Origin: Deltaproteobacteria bacterium
Lineage (GTDB): Bacteria; Desulfobacterota; Desulfuromonadia; Geobacterales; Geobacteraceae
DNA: 53,185 nucleotides
Assembly (NCBI GenBank): GCA_021848385.1
Contig: JAJZUQ010000015.1
Coordinates: 1 to 53,185 of the forward strand
Reading direction: 5' to 3'
Of this stretch, positions 25,028 to 34,186 are shown piece by piece. Below the pieces are notes generated by a model. The model had not been told where the DNA came from, ran no database searches, and saw nothing but the letters and a program-made list of their open reading frames with translations. Positions within the stretch are counted from its first letter, which is position 1. Every line of letters starts with the position of its first letter. The position numbers and the translations under genes are program-made.

Positions 25028-28000
25028 TCAGGCGCAGTCATCTTTTAGGTGGAGAATAACGGTTGCCGTAGTCCCGACCCCCTCTCTGGAGACAAATTCA
25101 AGGGTCCCTTCGTGTTCCTTGATTATTGAGTCTGAAATGTAAAGCCCCAAGCCCGTTCCGCCTTCTCCTAGTTTGGTTGTGAAGAACGGTTCCTTCAAAC
25201 GTGAGAGGACCTTCCCATCCATCCCCTTACCTTCATCCCGAACGGTAATAGTCAAAGTCCCCCCAGCGCGGTTGCTGGAAGTGGTAACGAGGACGCCTGA
25301 TCTTTTGTCCTTCAGCGCCTGCAGGGCGTTCATTATCAGATTGATGATCACCTGCTCGATCTGCTGGCTGTTGCCCCGAGCCAGGGGGAGGGACTCCTCC
25401 AAATCAAGCTGGAAGTTATCGGTGTGTACATGAATATGGTGCCAAAGGATGGCGGCGGCATTTTGGACCAGCCGGTTGACGTCGATCTCTCCCTGTAGTC
25501 CGCTCTTGTCTTCCCGGACGTAATCCCGCATGTTGTGGACGATGGCGGTGATACGTCGGGACCCTTCCGCGATGCCATTCAGGAGCCTTGGGGCGAAGTC
25601 GCGCATCCTGGAGAACGGTATACCCCGCAGTGTGAAGTCACCCTGTTCTGCCTGTGCCCTTATCAGCAAAGGCTCCGCATCCTGCCAGATGTCGGCCATC
25701 ATGGCTGCATTGACGGATATGCAGTTGTTCGGGTTGTTGATTTCATGGGCGACGCTGGAGGCAAGCATGCCGATGGAGGCCATCTTGTTGGCGTGGATGA
25801 GCTTTGCCTGGGTTGCCCGGATTTCTTCCTCCAACCGGACCTTCTCGGCGCTGTCCCGCATGGAGCAATGGATGATGTATTCATCCCTGAGCCGGAGGCT
25901 CTTTACACGGATGGCAACAATGGCTGGAGAGCCATCCTTTCTGCGGATGGTCGTCCTGTCGAGTTGGAAGGCCTTCTCAATGTTGTCCGGGATCGAATCG
26001 ATGATCAGGCGGAAAACATCCTGCTTGATCAGGGAGAAGGGTGCAACAGTCTTGAGTTCCCCTGGTGTGTACCCGGTGAGTTTCTCTGCTGCCGGATTGG
26101 CGTCGATAATGGACAGGTTGTCGAGGCGGAACAGGATGATGGCATCGTCATTCTGGCTGAAGAGCCGGTGAAAACGGTCTTCGCTTTCCTGGAGGGCCTC
26201 CTCTGCCCGTTTTCGTTGCGTTATGTCGTGCCAGTATTCAATCACCCCAATGATGCACGACTCCTTCGGATCGAACAGCGGGAACGTACGAACTTCAAAC
26301 CACTGCTCGTTCTTGTTCTCCGTAATGGAAAACAGCCTGAAGGAAGGCGAGCCGGTTTGGAGGGTATGGAGTGCGGGACAGTTGTCGCATGTCTCCCTGC
26401 GGTTTTGGAACACCTCGTGGCATGTTCTGCCGACAATAGGTGTTTCCCCCCGGAAAAGCGATTCAATAACGGGATTTGTCCTGATGATCTGCAAGTTTTC
26501 ATCGAGAATGCAGATCCCGTCCTGGATGCTGTCGAGAATGTTGGCGAGGAAGGCTTCTCTTCGGGCAAGTTTATCTTCTGCCTGTTTTCGCTCGGTGACG
26601 TCGAGGATTACCCCCACGAGCCCTTCCACCCGGCCGTCTTCGCCGGAGAAGGTGGCTTTGTTGAAGATGACGTCGTGGAGGGTGCCATCGGCATAGACGA
26701 TAGAGGTGTCGTAAACCTGGACTCCTGGATTGACGAAGAGCTCCTCGTCCATTTCACGGTATTTAGCGGCCAGTTCCGGCGGGGACAATTCTTCCACCCC
26801 CTTTCCCACTATCTCATCCTGTGTCCGCCCCAGATACTGCTCGAAGGCCACATTGCAGCCGATGTAGCGGCCGTCGCGGCCCTTGTAGAAGATAGGGCTC
26901 GGGATAGTGTTGATCAGGGTCTGGAGGAAGGCCAACTGACTCTGAAGGCGTGCATCGAGTTCCTTGTGCCGGGTGATGTCGAGAAAAGAGATAATGCTCC
27001 GACTGGTACCGGCGAAGAGGTTTACATGGGCAAGGATGTTGCGTAGCGAACCATCGCGGCGGACAACATCGCACTCATAGACGCTGGGGGCCAACGACGG
27101 ATCGATGTGGCGGTTCCGGTGGTAGACCAGCATACGCTCCCTGCTTTCCGGGGTGACAAAAGCCGTCCAGCTGAGTACTCCCTCCACTTCCTCGCGGCTA
27201 TAGCCGGAAAGCTTGGTAAATTCATGGTTGACCAGCGACACGATGGTGTCTTCCTCGCTTACGAATATGGCGGTTCCCGTGGTCTCGAAGAGGGTGCGGT
27301 ACTGTTCCTCCGAGGCCTGGAGCGCTTCCTGCGCCCGGGTTAGTTCGGTGATGTCGTAGTGCTGGATGAAGTAGCCTAAAATTCGTCCATCCTCGCCCCG
27401 ATGAGGGAGGTAGGCGGTCTGCAGCGACAGCGGGGAGGCACCACTGCGGGGAATCTCGTGGGTAAACATCACCTCGTCCCCCGCCAGGGCCTTCCGGATG
27501 TTTTCTTCACGGGAGAGGAAAAAGGTATCTCCCACCACATCCTGAACGTTCCTGCCGACCAGCCCCTCTTTTCCTGTAACACCAAAAAGTTCCTCGTAGC
27601 GCCTGTTGGCAAAAAGGTAGCGCATCTTCGTATCCACGTAGGCAATGCTGACCGGTACCGAATCGGTGATGAGACTCAACTGGTCGCCCTTTTCCCGTGC
27701 TCTGGCGTCCGCGAGGGAGCGCTCCCGTAGTAGCCCCCGGCTGATGGCGATGAGCAGGATTCCCAGCATGACGACGCCGGTGACGACTTCGATAACCAGG
27801 CGGTGATAATCGGCAAGAAAATCACTTTTCTTTATCCCCACGTAGAGGATGCCGATGATTGTGCCGTTCCGGTCGCGGATCGGGTCGTAGGCGGTAAAGT
27901 AGGTGATGCCGAGAATCGGCGCTTCGCCGCGATAGGGGCGATTTCCCCTGAATATGGCATCGTGAGCGGGGCCGGTGAGGCGAGTCCCGACGGCCCGGCT

Positions 28001-28330
28001 GCCGTCTGCCCGTAACACGTTGGTTGATACCCGCGTGTCGCCCATGAAGATGGTAGCCGTCCCGCCGAATATCTCCTGTATCTTGTCGGGGAGTTCGTAG
28101 TTGCCGTTGACGGTGTAGTTGCCGGCCAGCAGCTTCCCGTCGACAATCCGGAAGCCGCTTCCCTTGGCCTGGAGAAGTTGCCAGAACACGCGAATGGCCT
28201 GTTCCTGCTCGATTTGTGCCCTTCTGAATGCCTCGGAGCGAATATGAATCAGAAACATCGCCGTACTGAAGAAAAGGGCGAGGATGATGATGAGGCTGCT
28301 GACAACGAACAGGTTGAATCTTGCTTTCAC
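25028..28330 (-). CDS. Membrane multi-PAS sensor histidine kinase
   Basis: This 1100-residue hybrid sensor has a first membrane helix (LFVVSSLIIILALFFSTAMF), a periplasmic Cache-like domain (about 30-180) and a second helix (about 185-205). At least five PAS domains, one with a CDNC cysteine pair, precede the kinase core. The core has H-box SVAHEINNPNN with His862, N-box IINLIMNALQAL, DEGKGMDG and GGTGLGLYIS, all intact. It autophosphorylates at His862 in response to an unknown external and probably redox-linked or small-molecule signal. GTG at 28330 follows AGGAGG; an upstream start is possible but has no signal. The divergent sigma-54 response regulator 344 bp away is the likely partner. 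The kinase class is certain; ligand and partner are inferred. Confidence 0.9.
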   Translation of the reverse strand: MKARFNLFVVSSLIIILALFFSTAMFLIHIRSEAFRRAQIEQEQAIRVFWQLLQAKGSGFRIVDGKLLAGNYTVNGNYELPDKIQEIFGGTATIFMGDTRVSTNVLRADGSRAVGTRLTGPAHDAIFRGNRPYRGEAPILGITYFTAYDPIRDRNGTIIGILYVGIKKSDFLADYHRLVIEVVTGVVMLGILLIAISRGLLRERSLADARAREKGDQLSLITDSVPVSIAYVDTKMRYLFANRRYEELFGVTGKEGLVGRNVQDVVGDTFFLSREENIRKALAGDEVMFTHEIPRSGASPLSLQTAYLPHRGEDGRILGYFIQHYDITELTRAQEALQASEEQYRTLFETTGTAIFVSEEDTIVSLVNHEFTKLSGYSREEVEGVLSWTAFVTPESRERMLVYHRNRHIDPSLAPSVYECDVVRRDGSLRNILAHVNLFAGTSRSIISFLDITRHKELDARLQSQLAFLQTLINTIPSPIFYKGRDGRYIGCNVAFEQYLGRTQDEIVGKGVEELSPPELAAKYREMDEELFVNPGVQVYDTSIVYADGTLHDVIFNKATFSGEDGRVEGLVGVILDVTERKQAEDKLARREAFLANILDSIQDGICILDENLQIIRTNPVIESLFRGETPIVGRTCHEVFQNRRETCDNCPALHTLQTGSPSFRLFSITENKNEQWFEVRTFPLFDPKESCIIGVIEYWHDITQRKRAEEALQESEDRFHRLFSQNDDAIILFRLDNLSIIDANPAAEKLTGYTPGELKTVAPFSLIKQDVFRLIIDSIPDNIEKAFQLDRTTIRRKDGSPAIVAIRVKSLRLRDEYIIHCSMRDSAEKVRLEEEIRATQAKLIHANKMASIGMLASSVAHEINNPNNCISVNAAMMADIWQDAEPLLIRAQAEQGDFTLRGIPFSRMRDFAPRLLNGIAEGSRRITAIVHNMRDYVREDKSGLQGEIDVNRLVQNAAAILWHHIHVHTDNFQLDLEESLPLARGNSQQIEQVIINLIMNALQALKDKRSGVLVTTSSNRAGGTLTITVRDEGKGMDGKVLSRLKEPFFTTKLGEGGTGLGLYISDSIIKEHEGTLEFVSREGVGTTATVILHLKDDCA

Positions 28331-28673
28331 GGGGCTTCCTCCTGGATTGAGTGCGTAGCCGCAAATGGAGGGCAAATTCCGCGTTGCAGTCAAGATGACT
28401 CTAAAACCACGGTCTTGGTGCCGGACAAACGCGGCACAGATTTGGCGACCACCAGGGCCGCCCCTACGCGTAAATGTCCTCTTGGATGCAAATGCGAATA
28501 AGGGCCTGCGCGTTGTAGATTTAATGAAAACTATACTGTTTTCCTGCAGTGGAAGAAAAGGTTTTTTTCAGGGGGTGAAGGGATGGCGAACTTCGTTCAG
28601 AGTGGGTGCTCCTCAGAGTTTGCTCTTGTGGAGAGGGGATTAATTGGCTACAATTCCGGCAAGGAGCCACATT
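28331..28673. promoter_or_regulatory. Divergent leader between kinase and response regulator
   Basis: This 343-bp non-coding stretch must carry promoters for both the kinase and the response regulator. I found no -24/-12 element with correct GG-N10-GC spacing and no clear -35/-10 pair. A small dyad (CTCC...GGAG near 28609-28633) precedes the regulator start. The stretch holds no recognisable RNA gene. Confidence 0.4.
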
Positions 28674-30083
28674 ATGGGAACAGTACTCTCTGATCAGCCT
28701 GCAGTAGTCCTGGTGGATGACGAGCAGGACATCCTCTTCAGCTATGAGGTTATGCTGCACGGCGCAGGGATCGACAACATCCAGACCTGTGCCGACAGTC
28801 GGGAACTTCTCCCCCTCCTGGAAAAGCGGGACGTGGGGGTGGTGGTCCTGGACCTGCAGATGCCCCATCTCTCGGGAACGGAACTGCTTGGGGAGATAAC
28901 CGCCGGTTATCCACAGTTGCCGGTTATCATAGTCACTGCCGCCAATCAGCTGGAAACCGCAGTGGCCTGCATGAGGGGCGGTGCCTTTGACTACCAGGTG
29001 AAGCCGGTGGAGATCAGCAGGCTGGTGGGGGGAGTCCGGAAAGCGCTGGAGATTAATGCCATGCGGCGCGAAATATCCTCCCTCCGGGAATCCTTGCTTA
29101 CTGGGCAGGTACGCAACCGGCATGCCTTTGCCGCCATCCTGACCCGCAATTCCAGGATGGAGGCAATTTTCAGCTATCTCGAAGCCATCGCGGGGACTGA
29201 TCAGCCGGTGCTGGTCGGCGGCGAAACCGGTGTCGGCAAGGAACTCTTTGCGCGGGCCATTCATCTGGCCGGCGGCGTTGCCGGCGAATTCGTGGCGATC
29301 AATTCGGCAGGTTTTGACGACCTAATGTTCGCGGATACCCTGTTCGGCCATCGGAAAGGGGCTTTTACCGGGGCCACGGAGTCGCGGGAGGGAATGATCG
29401 CCAGGGCTGCCGGAGGGACCCTGTTCCTCGACGAAATCGGCGACATGAGTCCGGCGTCCCAGGTGAAACTTCTCCGTCTTCTCCAGGAGGGTGAATATCA
29501 TCCCCTCGGCGCAGACCGGCCAGTCGCGAGCCGGGCCCGCATCGTTGTCGCCACCAACCAGAACCTTGAACGCCTGATGGCTGGAGGGGAATTCCGCAAA
29601 GACCTCTACTACCGGCTCTGCGCCCATCAGGTGGAAATTCCCCCCCTCAGGGAAAGGCGGGATGATATCCCCCTCCTGCTGGAAGCGTTCCTCGATGAAG
29701 CCGCCCGGACCCTCCGGAAAGAAAAGCCGTCCTATCGACCCGAGCTCCTTGCCCACCTTTCTGTCTACCATTTCCCTGGTAACGTCCGTGAACTGAGGGC
29801 CATGGTGTTTGATGCCGTTGCCCGCCACGGCGAGGGGAACCTGACGCCGGCCTCCTTCAGCAAGCTCCTTGGCCTGAAGCCGGCCTCTCCCGCCGGCGGT
29901 ACTGCGCCATGCGCAACCGAGGAACATGCTTTTGCCGTGACGGGGCGGTTCCCGCAGCTCAAGGAGATGGAGCAGTATCTTATGGACGAAGCACTGCTGC
30001 GCGCGGGGGGTAACCAGGGGGCGGCTGCGGCTCTGCTGGGACTGACTCGCCAGGCGCTGAACAAAAGGTTGTGCCGCAAATGA
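28674..30083 (+). CDS. NtrC-family sigma-54 response regulator
   Basis: The 469-residue protein has a receiver domain (VLVDDEQD, and VVLDLQMPH with the phosphorylated Asp near residue 59), then an AAA+ activator domain. The latter has Walker A GETGVGKE at about 183, the sigma-54-contacting GAFTGA loop at about 229, and Walker B GTLFLDEIGD. A Fis-type HTH closes the protein (GNQGAAAALLGLTRQALNKR). All elements needed to open sigma-54 promoters are intact. ATG 28674 follows AAGGAG. It diverges from the multi-PAS kinase, and a sigma-54-type promoter with upstream dyads lies directly downstream, before the HD-GYP gene. It probably activates that chemosensory operon when phosphorylated. Pairing and target are inferred. 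Confidence 0.9.
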   Translation: MGTVLSDQPAVVLVDDEQDILFSYEVMLHGAGIDNIQTCADSRELLPLLEKRDVGVVVLDLQMPHLSGTELLGEITAGYPQLPVIIVTAANQLETAVACMRGGAFDYQVKPVEISRLVGGVRKALEINAMRREISSLRESLLTGQVRNRHAFAAILTRNSRMEAIFSYLEAIAGTDQPVLVGGETGVGKELFARAIHLAGGVAGEFVAINSAGFDDLMFADTLFGHRKGAFTGATESREGMIARAAGGTLFLDEIGDMSPASQVKLLRLLQEGEYHPLGADRPVASRARIVVATNQNLERLMAGGEFRKDLYYRLCAHQVEIPPLRERRDDIPLLLEAFLDEAARTLRKEKPSYRPELLAHLSVYHFPGNVRELRAMVFDAVARHGEGNLTPASFSKLLGLKPASPAGGTAPCATEEHAFAVTGRFPQLKEMEQYLMDEALLRAGGNQGAAAALLGLTRQALNKRLCRK

Positions 30084-30187
30084 TCCGCGTAGTTGGAACG
30101 GTTTTACGCTGCCATTCCCCCTCCTCTCATAACTCTCCCGTGAATTTTTCCCCCATCCCGCAATAACCTCACCGGTTCGCCCGAAAC

Positions 30188-30292
30188 TGCGACATTTGTC
30201 GCACCTGTCATAGTTGTCGCAATGCGATTTATGATAATAATTCCAGATTGTTATCGTGAGGTAATGCAAATGGCGGCGTCGCGGATGTCGCA
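30188..30292. promoter_or_regulatory. Repeated TGTCGCA enhancer-like sites
   Basis: TGCGACA-TT-TGTCGCA (30188-30203) is a 7-2-7 dyad. Single TGTCGCA copies recur at 30215-30221 and 30286-30292. They lie roughly 80-180 bp upstream of a -24/-12 promoter, the usual range for activator enhancers. The adjacent NtrC-type regulator is the obvious candidate to bind them. Confidence 0.55.
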
Positions 30293-30368
30293 CGTTCATC
30301 ATAAGGCGCGTTGCTTTGCTCAGAACATAACCTGCTGAAATCAAAGCTAAATAATGCTGGTAATTCGC

Positions 30369-30384
30369 TGGCATGTTCCGTGCT
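30369..30384 (+). promoter_or_regulatory. Sigma-54-type promoter of the chemosensory operon
   Basis: TGGCATGTTCCGTGCT has the invariant GG (-24) and GC (-12) ten bases apart and matches the TGGCAYR-N4-TTGCW consensus with one mismatch. It lies about 70 bp before the HD-GYP start and downstream of the TGTCGCA sites. The 366-nt stretch from 30084 to here is otherwise non-coding. Confidence 0.7.
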
Positions 30385-30455
30385 CTCTCCCTTGATATTG
30401 TCCCGACTAAAACTGTTTCCGTCTCCGGCCGACCGGGCGGATTAGAGGAGTGCAG

Positions 30456-31580
30456 GTGGCAGTGCAAGGTACCGGCAGTGTGATGGTTATCGATGACGAC
30501 CCGTTGTTGCTTGAGTCGGTCTCCCTGCTTCTCGGCAGTCAGGGCTTTGCCGTATCCGCTTATGCCGACGGTAATCATGCCCTGGAAGCGTACCGGCACA
30601 CTCTACCCGACGTGGTGCTGGCAGATGTGAACATGCCGGTCATCAATGGCTTCAGACTTCTGGAGAAGATTCGAGCCTTTGACTCCGAAACCCCGGTGAT
30701 TTTCATAACCGGCAATGCTGACCTTGGCGTGCTGTTGTCGGCCATTAAGCAGCAGGTCTTCGAGTTCGTCGTCAAGCCGTTCTCGGGACCGTACCTGATC
30801 GATGCCATTGAACGAGGGATCGGCAACAAGAGGATCATGCAGGCGAAGAAGAGAGAGCAGGACGAGCTTAAGCTGGCGATCGAGCATCGTACTGAAGAAC
30901 TGGCCAGGGCATTGGTGAGCCAGCAGCGCATGAGCAAAGAAATCATCGAGCGTCTTACCACAGCTGCCGAGCTGCGCGATGAGGATACGGGGCGCCACAT
31001 CAACCGGATCGGCCGTTATGCCGGTGCAATTGCCCGTGCCATGGGGATGTCGGATGAATTTGTCGATACCATCACCTGTGCCAGTGCCATGCACGATATC
31101 GGGAAGATCGGGATACCCGACGCTATCCTGTTCAAACCGGCGGGCCTTACCCCGGAAGAATTCGAGGTGATAAAGAGGCACACGGTGATAGGTGGGCACA
31201 TACTGCGCGATGCCTCCCACCCGCTCATGCAGATGGCGGCGTCTATCGCCCTGACCCATCATGAACGCTGGGATGGAACAGGTTATCCCCATGGGGCCGC
31301 GGGAGAAAAGATTCCTCTGGAAGGGAGGATCGTTATTCTGGCGGACCAGTATGATGCACTGAGGAGCCAGCGGGTGTACAAGCCGGCTTTCAACCATGAA
31401 ACCGCCTGCAGCATCATTCTCACCGGAGATGGCCAGACCTGCCCCGAGCATTTCGACCCGGTTTTGCTGGAAGTCTTCCGGGGAATGACCGACAGCTTTG
31501 CGGAGATATTCGACGTCAGTCACTATTCCGGTGAAGCACCCACAGGTCACAAGCACGTGAGGGGAATGTTCCAGCAATGA
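30456..31580 (+). CDS. Response regulator with HD-GYP cyclic-di-GMP phosphodiesterase domain
   Basis: The receiver domain ([17 protein letters not shown] with Asp57) is joined by a short coiled coil to an HD-GYP domain. All metal-binding and signature motifs are intact: [11 protein letters not shown] at about 211, [13 protein letters not shown] at about 268 and [14 protein letters not shown] proteins hydrolyse cyclic-di-GMP. GTG 30456 is chosen because AGAGGAG at 30444-30450 is correctly spaced; GTG codons at 30450 and 30462 are alternatives. It is the first gene after the sigma-54 promoter and overlaps the next gene by 4 nt, so cyclic-di-GMP turnover is physically linked to the chemosensory operon. 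Confidence 0.9.
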   Translation: MAVQGTGSVMVIDDDPLLLESVSLLLGSQGFAVSAYADGNHALEAYRHTLPDVVLADVNMPVINGFRLLEKIRAFDSETPVIFITGNADLGVLLSAIKQQVFEFVVKPFSGPYLIDAIERGIGNKRIMQAKKREQDELKLAIEHRTEELARALVSQQRMSKEIIERLTTAAELRDEDTGRHINRIGRYAGAIARAMGMSDEFVDTITCASAMHDIGKIGIPDAILFKPAGLTPEEFEVIKRHTVIGGHILRDASHPLMQMAASIALTHHERWDGTGYPHGAAGEKIPLEGRIVILADQYDALRSQRVYKPAFNHETACSIILTGDGQTCPEHFDPVLLEVFRGMTDSFAEIFDVSHYSGEAPTGHKHVRGMFQQ

Positions 31581-33454
31581 GTGCCAATGCCAAATGGGCG
31601 GATGACTATCCGGACGCATGTTCCGGGAGGGGGAATGGTGGCGGTCACTCCGCTCCCAGGACTCCTGTTATGCCGCAGCGGCTGACGGTTCAGTGGTTCG
31701 TCTTCCTCGACCGGGTCATAGAAGAACTGGAACGGCTGCCGTCCTTGACCGAGCAGCGATTTCTAAACGTCGGCACTAAGCTCCGGACGCTGGTGGACCG
31801 GTTGCGTGAGATGGAGGAGAGTGCCACAGCCGCCGGTCGGCTCATGTCGAGCGAAGAGACCCTCCTTGCCATCCACGAGCTGGAGGAAATTCTTAGCCGG
31901 ATGGAAGAGTATTTTCACGTGGCAGACCAGGTTGCCATTGGGGCGGGATCTGCTCTCAATGCCATTCTCCGGGAATTGATCACCATTCACCGGTTAATGA
32001 AAACCTTTAAAGAGCAGGTGGGGAACCTGCGGATGCTCAAGATACTTACCAGCATCCAGAGTGCTACCCACGGTGGGCACGGAGCAGGTTTTCAGAATGT
32101 GGCCGACGACATCGGCAATCTTTCCGAACAGGTCCAGGCAAAATCGACAGCCATCATAGCAAGAATCAAGTCCCTCCATGGCGATCTGGAAAAGGCCATC
32201 CGCATGACCACCGCTCTGGAAGAAAACCAGAAACGGCTCAGCCACCAGGTGGTTACCGCCATTCATCACAACATTTCCTCTTTTGCCGGCATGCACGCCA
32301 GCTGCTCCGACGCGGCGCGTGATGTTTCGGGACATTCAGCAGAGATATCCCGGGATGTGGGGGAGGTGGTGGTCTCTTTGCAGTTCCAGGATATAACCCG
32401 CCAACAGATGGAGCATGTCAGTGAGGCGCTTGTTACGGTGCGTCAAAGTCTGGGGGACGGTGCCGGGAATGCCATTCTGCCGGGAGAGGCTGCTGAAGTC
32501 TGTTCGTTGCAGGTGGCCCAGCTTGAAAACAGTGTCGACGAACTGATGGCAGCCATGACCCGGATAACGGTTAGCCTGCAGGGGGTTTCTCGGCAAGCTG
32601 CGGAGGTGGCGGTCAATGTCCATGGACTGTTCCGGCAGGCCGACCTGGTAGGCCATGCCTCTCTCAGTGATATGGAGAGTGGACTGGCATCAGTCGTCAC
32701 GGCGTTTACCGAGAATGTAACGACGAATGACAGGCTTGCCGACATCGTGCAGGGGGTAGCGCGCGCCATGACGGAAATTACCGCCTTTGCGGAAGATATT
32801 GATTACCTGGGATCGGAAATCAGGCTGATTGCGTTGAACGCCATAGTCAAGGCGGCCCAGGCCGGCAAGGATGGTGCCGCCTTCAGCGTGATAGCCGAAA
32901 CGGTGAAACGGTTGTCGGAAGAAATCTGCCTGCAGGCTGCCGCAATCACCGCTTCCATCAGGGCCATTGCCGAACATGTGACGGAGTTGCAGCACCACCT
33001 TGCGAGCGGATCAGAAGGTGAAGAAACGGTATCGGATGCTGAATTGCGCAAGGTAGAACTGGCGACGGCCATTTCCCGTCTCAAGGAGATAACGGCCGCT
33101 GTTACCGCTCTATTGGCCCGTACCGACGAGGCGTCCGAATCTCTGGCTGACATCGTCGATGGTGCGCTGTTCGCTCTGGACAGCAGTGAAATCATGGCGA
33201 CGCTCAGAAGTGATGTGATCTCCCGTCTGGATAAGCTGGTACAGACGGCGGGGGGCGGGGTTCGCGTAGTTGCCGGGAGAAGCGCGGGGTTGGGGAATGT
33301 GGAGCAGGGTTACACGATGCAGAGCGAACGGAAGGTGCACCAGTTGTTTGCGGCGTCGCTGCCAGCCGGTGAGGAAGCCCATTCTCTCCACCGCTCCGGC
33401 AGCCATGGAGGGGCGGATGAAGCGGGCTTTGGGGACAACGTCGAATTCTTTTAG
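31577..33454 (+). CDS. Soluble MCP-like signalling protein with divergent tip
   Basis: This 625-residue helical protein has no membrane helix or signal peptide. Near residues 410-450 it has a hairpin-tip sequence, [20 protein letters not shown], that aligns with the MCP consensus ([18 protein letters not shown]). Several normally invariant residues are changed (Glu to Lys, Arg to Gln). A second region (residues about 240-280, [19 protein letters not shown]) resembles the helices of soluble receptors that have a QFQD-RQQ motif. The protein may be a cytoplasmic sensor or a scaffold, and its ability to engage CheA is doubtful. The start overlaps the HD-GYP stop (ATGA). It precedes STAS, CheY and CheA genes. 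The family is fairly sure; the function is unknown. Confidence 0.75.
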   Translation: MSANAKWADDYPDACSGRGNGGGHSAPRTPVMPQRLTVQWFVFLDRVIEELERLPSLTEQRFLNVGTKLRTLVDRLREMEESATAAGRLMSSEETLLAIHELEEILSRMEEYFHVADQVAIGAGSALNAILRELITIHRLMKTFKEQVGNLRMLKILTSIQSATHGGHGAGFQNVADDIGNLSEQVQAKSTAIIARIKSLHGDLEKAIRMTTALEENQKRLSHQVVTAIHHNISSFAGMHASCSDAARDVSGHSAEISRDVGEVVVSLQFQDITRQQMEHVSEALVTVRQSLGDGAGNAILPGEAAEVCSLQVAQLENSVDELMAAMTRITVSLQGVSRQAAEVAVNVHGLFRQADLVGHASLSDMESGLASVVTAFTENVTTNDRLADIVQGVARAMTEITAFAEDIDYLGSEIRLIALNAIVKAAQAGKDGAAFSVIAETVKRLSEEICLQAAAITASIRAIAEHVTELQHHLASGSEGEETVSDAELRKVELATAISRLKEITAAVTALLARTDEASESLADIVDGALFALDSSEIMATLRSDVISRLDKLVQTAGGGVRVVAGRSAGLGNVEQGYTMQSERKVHQLFAASLPAGEEAHSLHRSGSHGGADEAGFGDNVEFF

Positions 33455-33466
33455 CGGGAGTTGCCA

Positions 33467-33814
33467 ATGGAACTTACCATGACATTGCATGAAGCATCCG
33501 ATGAACCGACGGTGGCAATCATCGGTCTTTCGGGAAGCGTGACCGTCAGGGATGGGGAAGAACTGAAAAACGCACTGGCCGGTGCCTTTGTTGCGGCCGA
33601 CAAGGTGCTTCTCGATGTAGGGGGAATTACGGAAACGGATTCGTCCTTTTTTCAACTGCTCTGCTCGGCCCGGCTCACGGCGGAGCAGGGGGGGAGGGAG
33701 TTGGCTCTGGCGCCGGACCGCTCCGCCGCCTATGCGGAGGCGGCGCATGCGTCGGGCTTCATTGACGATGGATTATTAGCAGCGGGGAGCAACACCTCTT
33801 TGAGGAAGGAGTGA
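33467..33814 (+). CDS. STAS-domain protein
   Basis: This 115-residue single STAS domain contains VAIIGLSGSVTVRDGEEL and ITETDSSFFQLLCSA. The DSS segment sits where anti-sigma antagonists carry the phosphorylatable Ser. In chemosensory operons such proteins act as small partner or switch proteins rather than sigma-factor regulators. ATG 33467 has GGGAG six bases upstream. It is 12 nt after the MCP-like gene and 3 nt before the CheY gene. No kinase of the RsbW/SpoIIAB type is nearby, so its modification enzyme is unclear. Confidence 0.8.
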   Translation: MELTMTLHEASDEPTVAIIGLSGSVTVRDGEELKNALAGAFVAADKVLLDVGGITETDSSFFQLLCSARLTAEQGGRELALAPDRSAAYAEAAHASGFIDDGLLAAGSNTSLRKE

Positions 33815-33817
33815 CAC

Positions 33818-34186
33818 ATGATGAGCAGGACTATTCTGGCAGTAGACGATTCGGCAAGTATCCGCATGATGGTTTCGTTTACCTTGAAGGAGAGCGGCTA
33901 CCGGGTTATCGAGGCGACGGATGGGGTCGACGGCCTCGACAAGCTTCGCGGGGAGGCTGTGGACATGGTCATTACCGACCTGAACATGCCGAACATGGAC
34001 GGTATAGACCTGGTCAAAGGGATCCGCAGAAATCCAGATTCCCGTTTCACGCCGGTCATCATGCTGACGACCGAGTCCCAGGATGCCCGCAAGCATGAAG
34101 CCAGGGCTGCCGGCGCTACCGGCTGGATCACCAAGCCGTTCCACCCCGAACAGTTGCTGGCGGTTGTCAGGAAGGTCCTTGGATGA
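33818..34186 (+). CDS. cheY: CheY-like single-domain response regulator (first copy)
   Basis: This 122-residue receiver has the acidic pair in AVDDSASIR, phospho-Asp in MVITDLNMPNMDG, Thr in MLTTES and Lys in WITKPFHPEQ, all canonical. AGGAG is well placed for ATG 33818. It overlaps cheA by 4 nt, so it is the primary candidate phospho-acceptor of that kinase. Without motor genes in the window, its downstream target is unknown. Confidence 0.92.
   Translation: MMSRTILAVDDSASIRMMVSFTLKESGYRVIEATDGVDGLDKLRGEAVDMVITDLNMPNMDGIDLVKGIRRNPDSRFTPVIMLTTESQDARKHEARAAGATGWITKPFHPEQLLAVVRKVLG

Noticed and set aside
25535-27046. 503-codon open frame antisense to the histidine kinase
   Set aside because: It is a GC-driven shadow of the kinase PAS region; low-complexity acidic translation without family features.
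30084-30368. Cyclic-di-GMP riboswitch before the HD-GYP gene
   Set aside because: The conserved GEMM core sequences were not found; the dyads fit activator sites better.
29322-30599. 425-codon antisense frame over the response regulator and following gap
   Set aside because: It runs through a coding AAA+ domain and the sigma-54 promoter, with no domain match.
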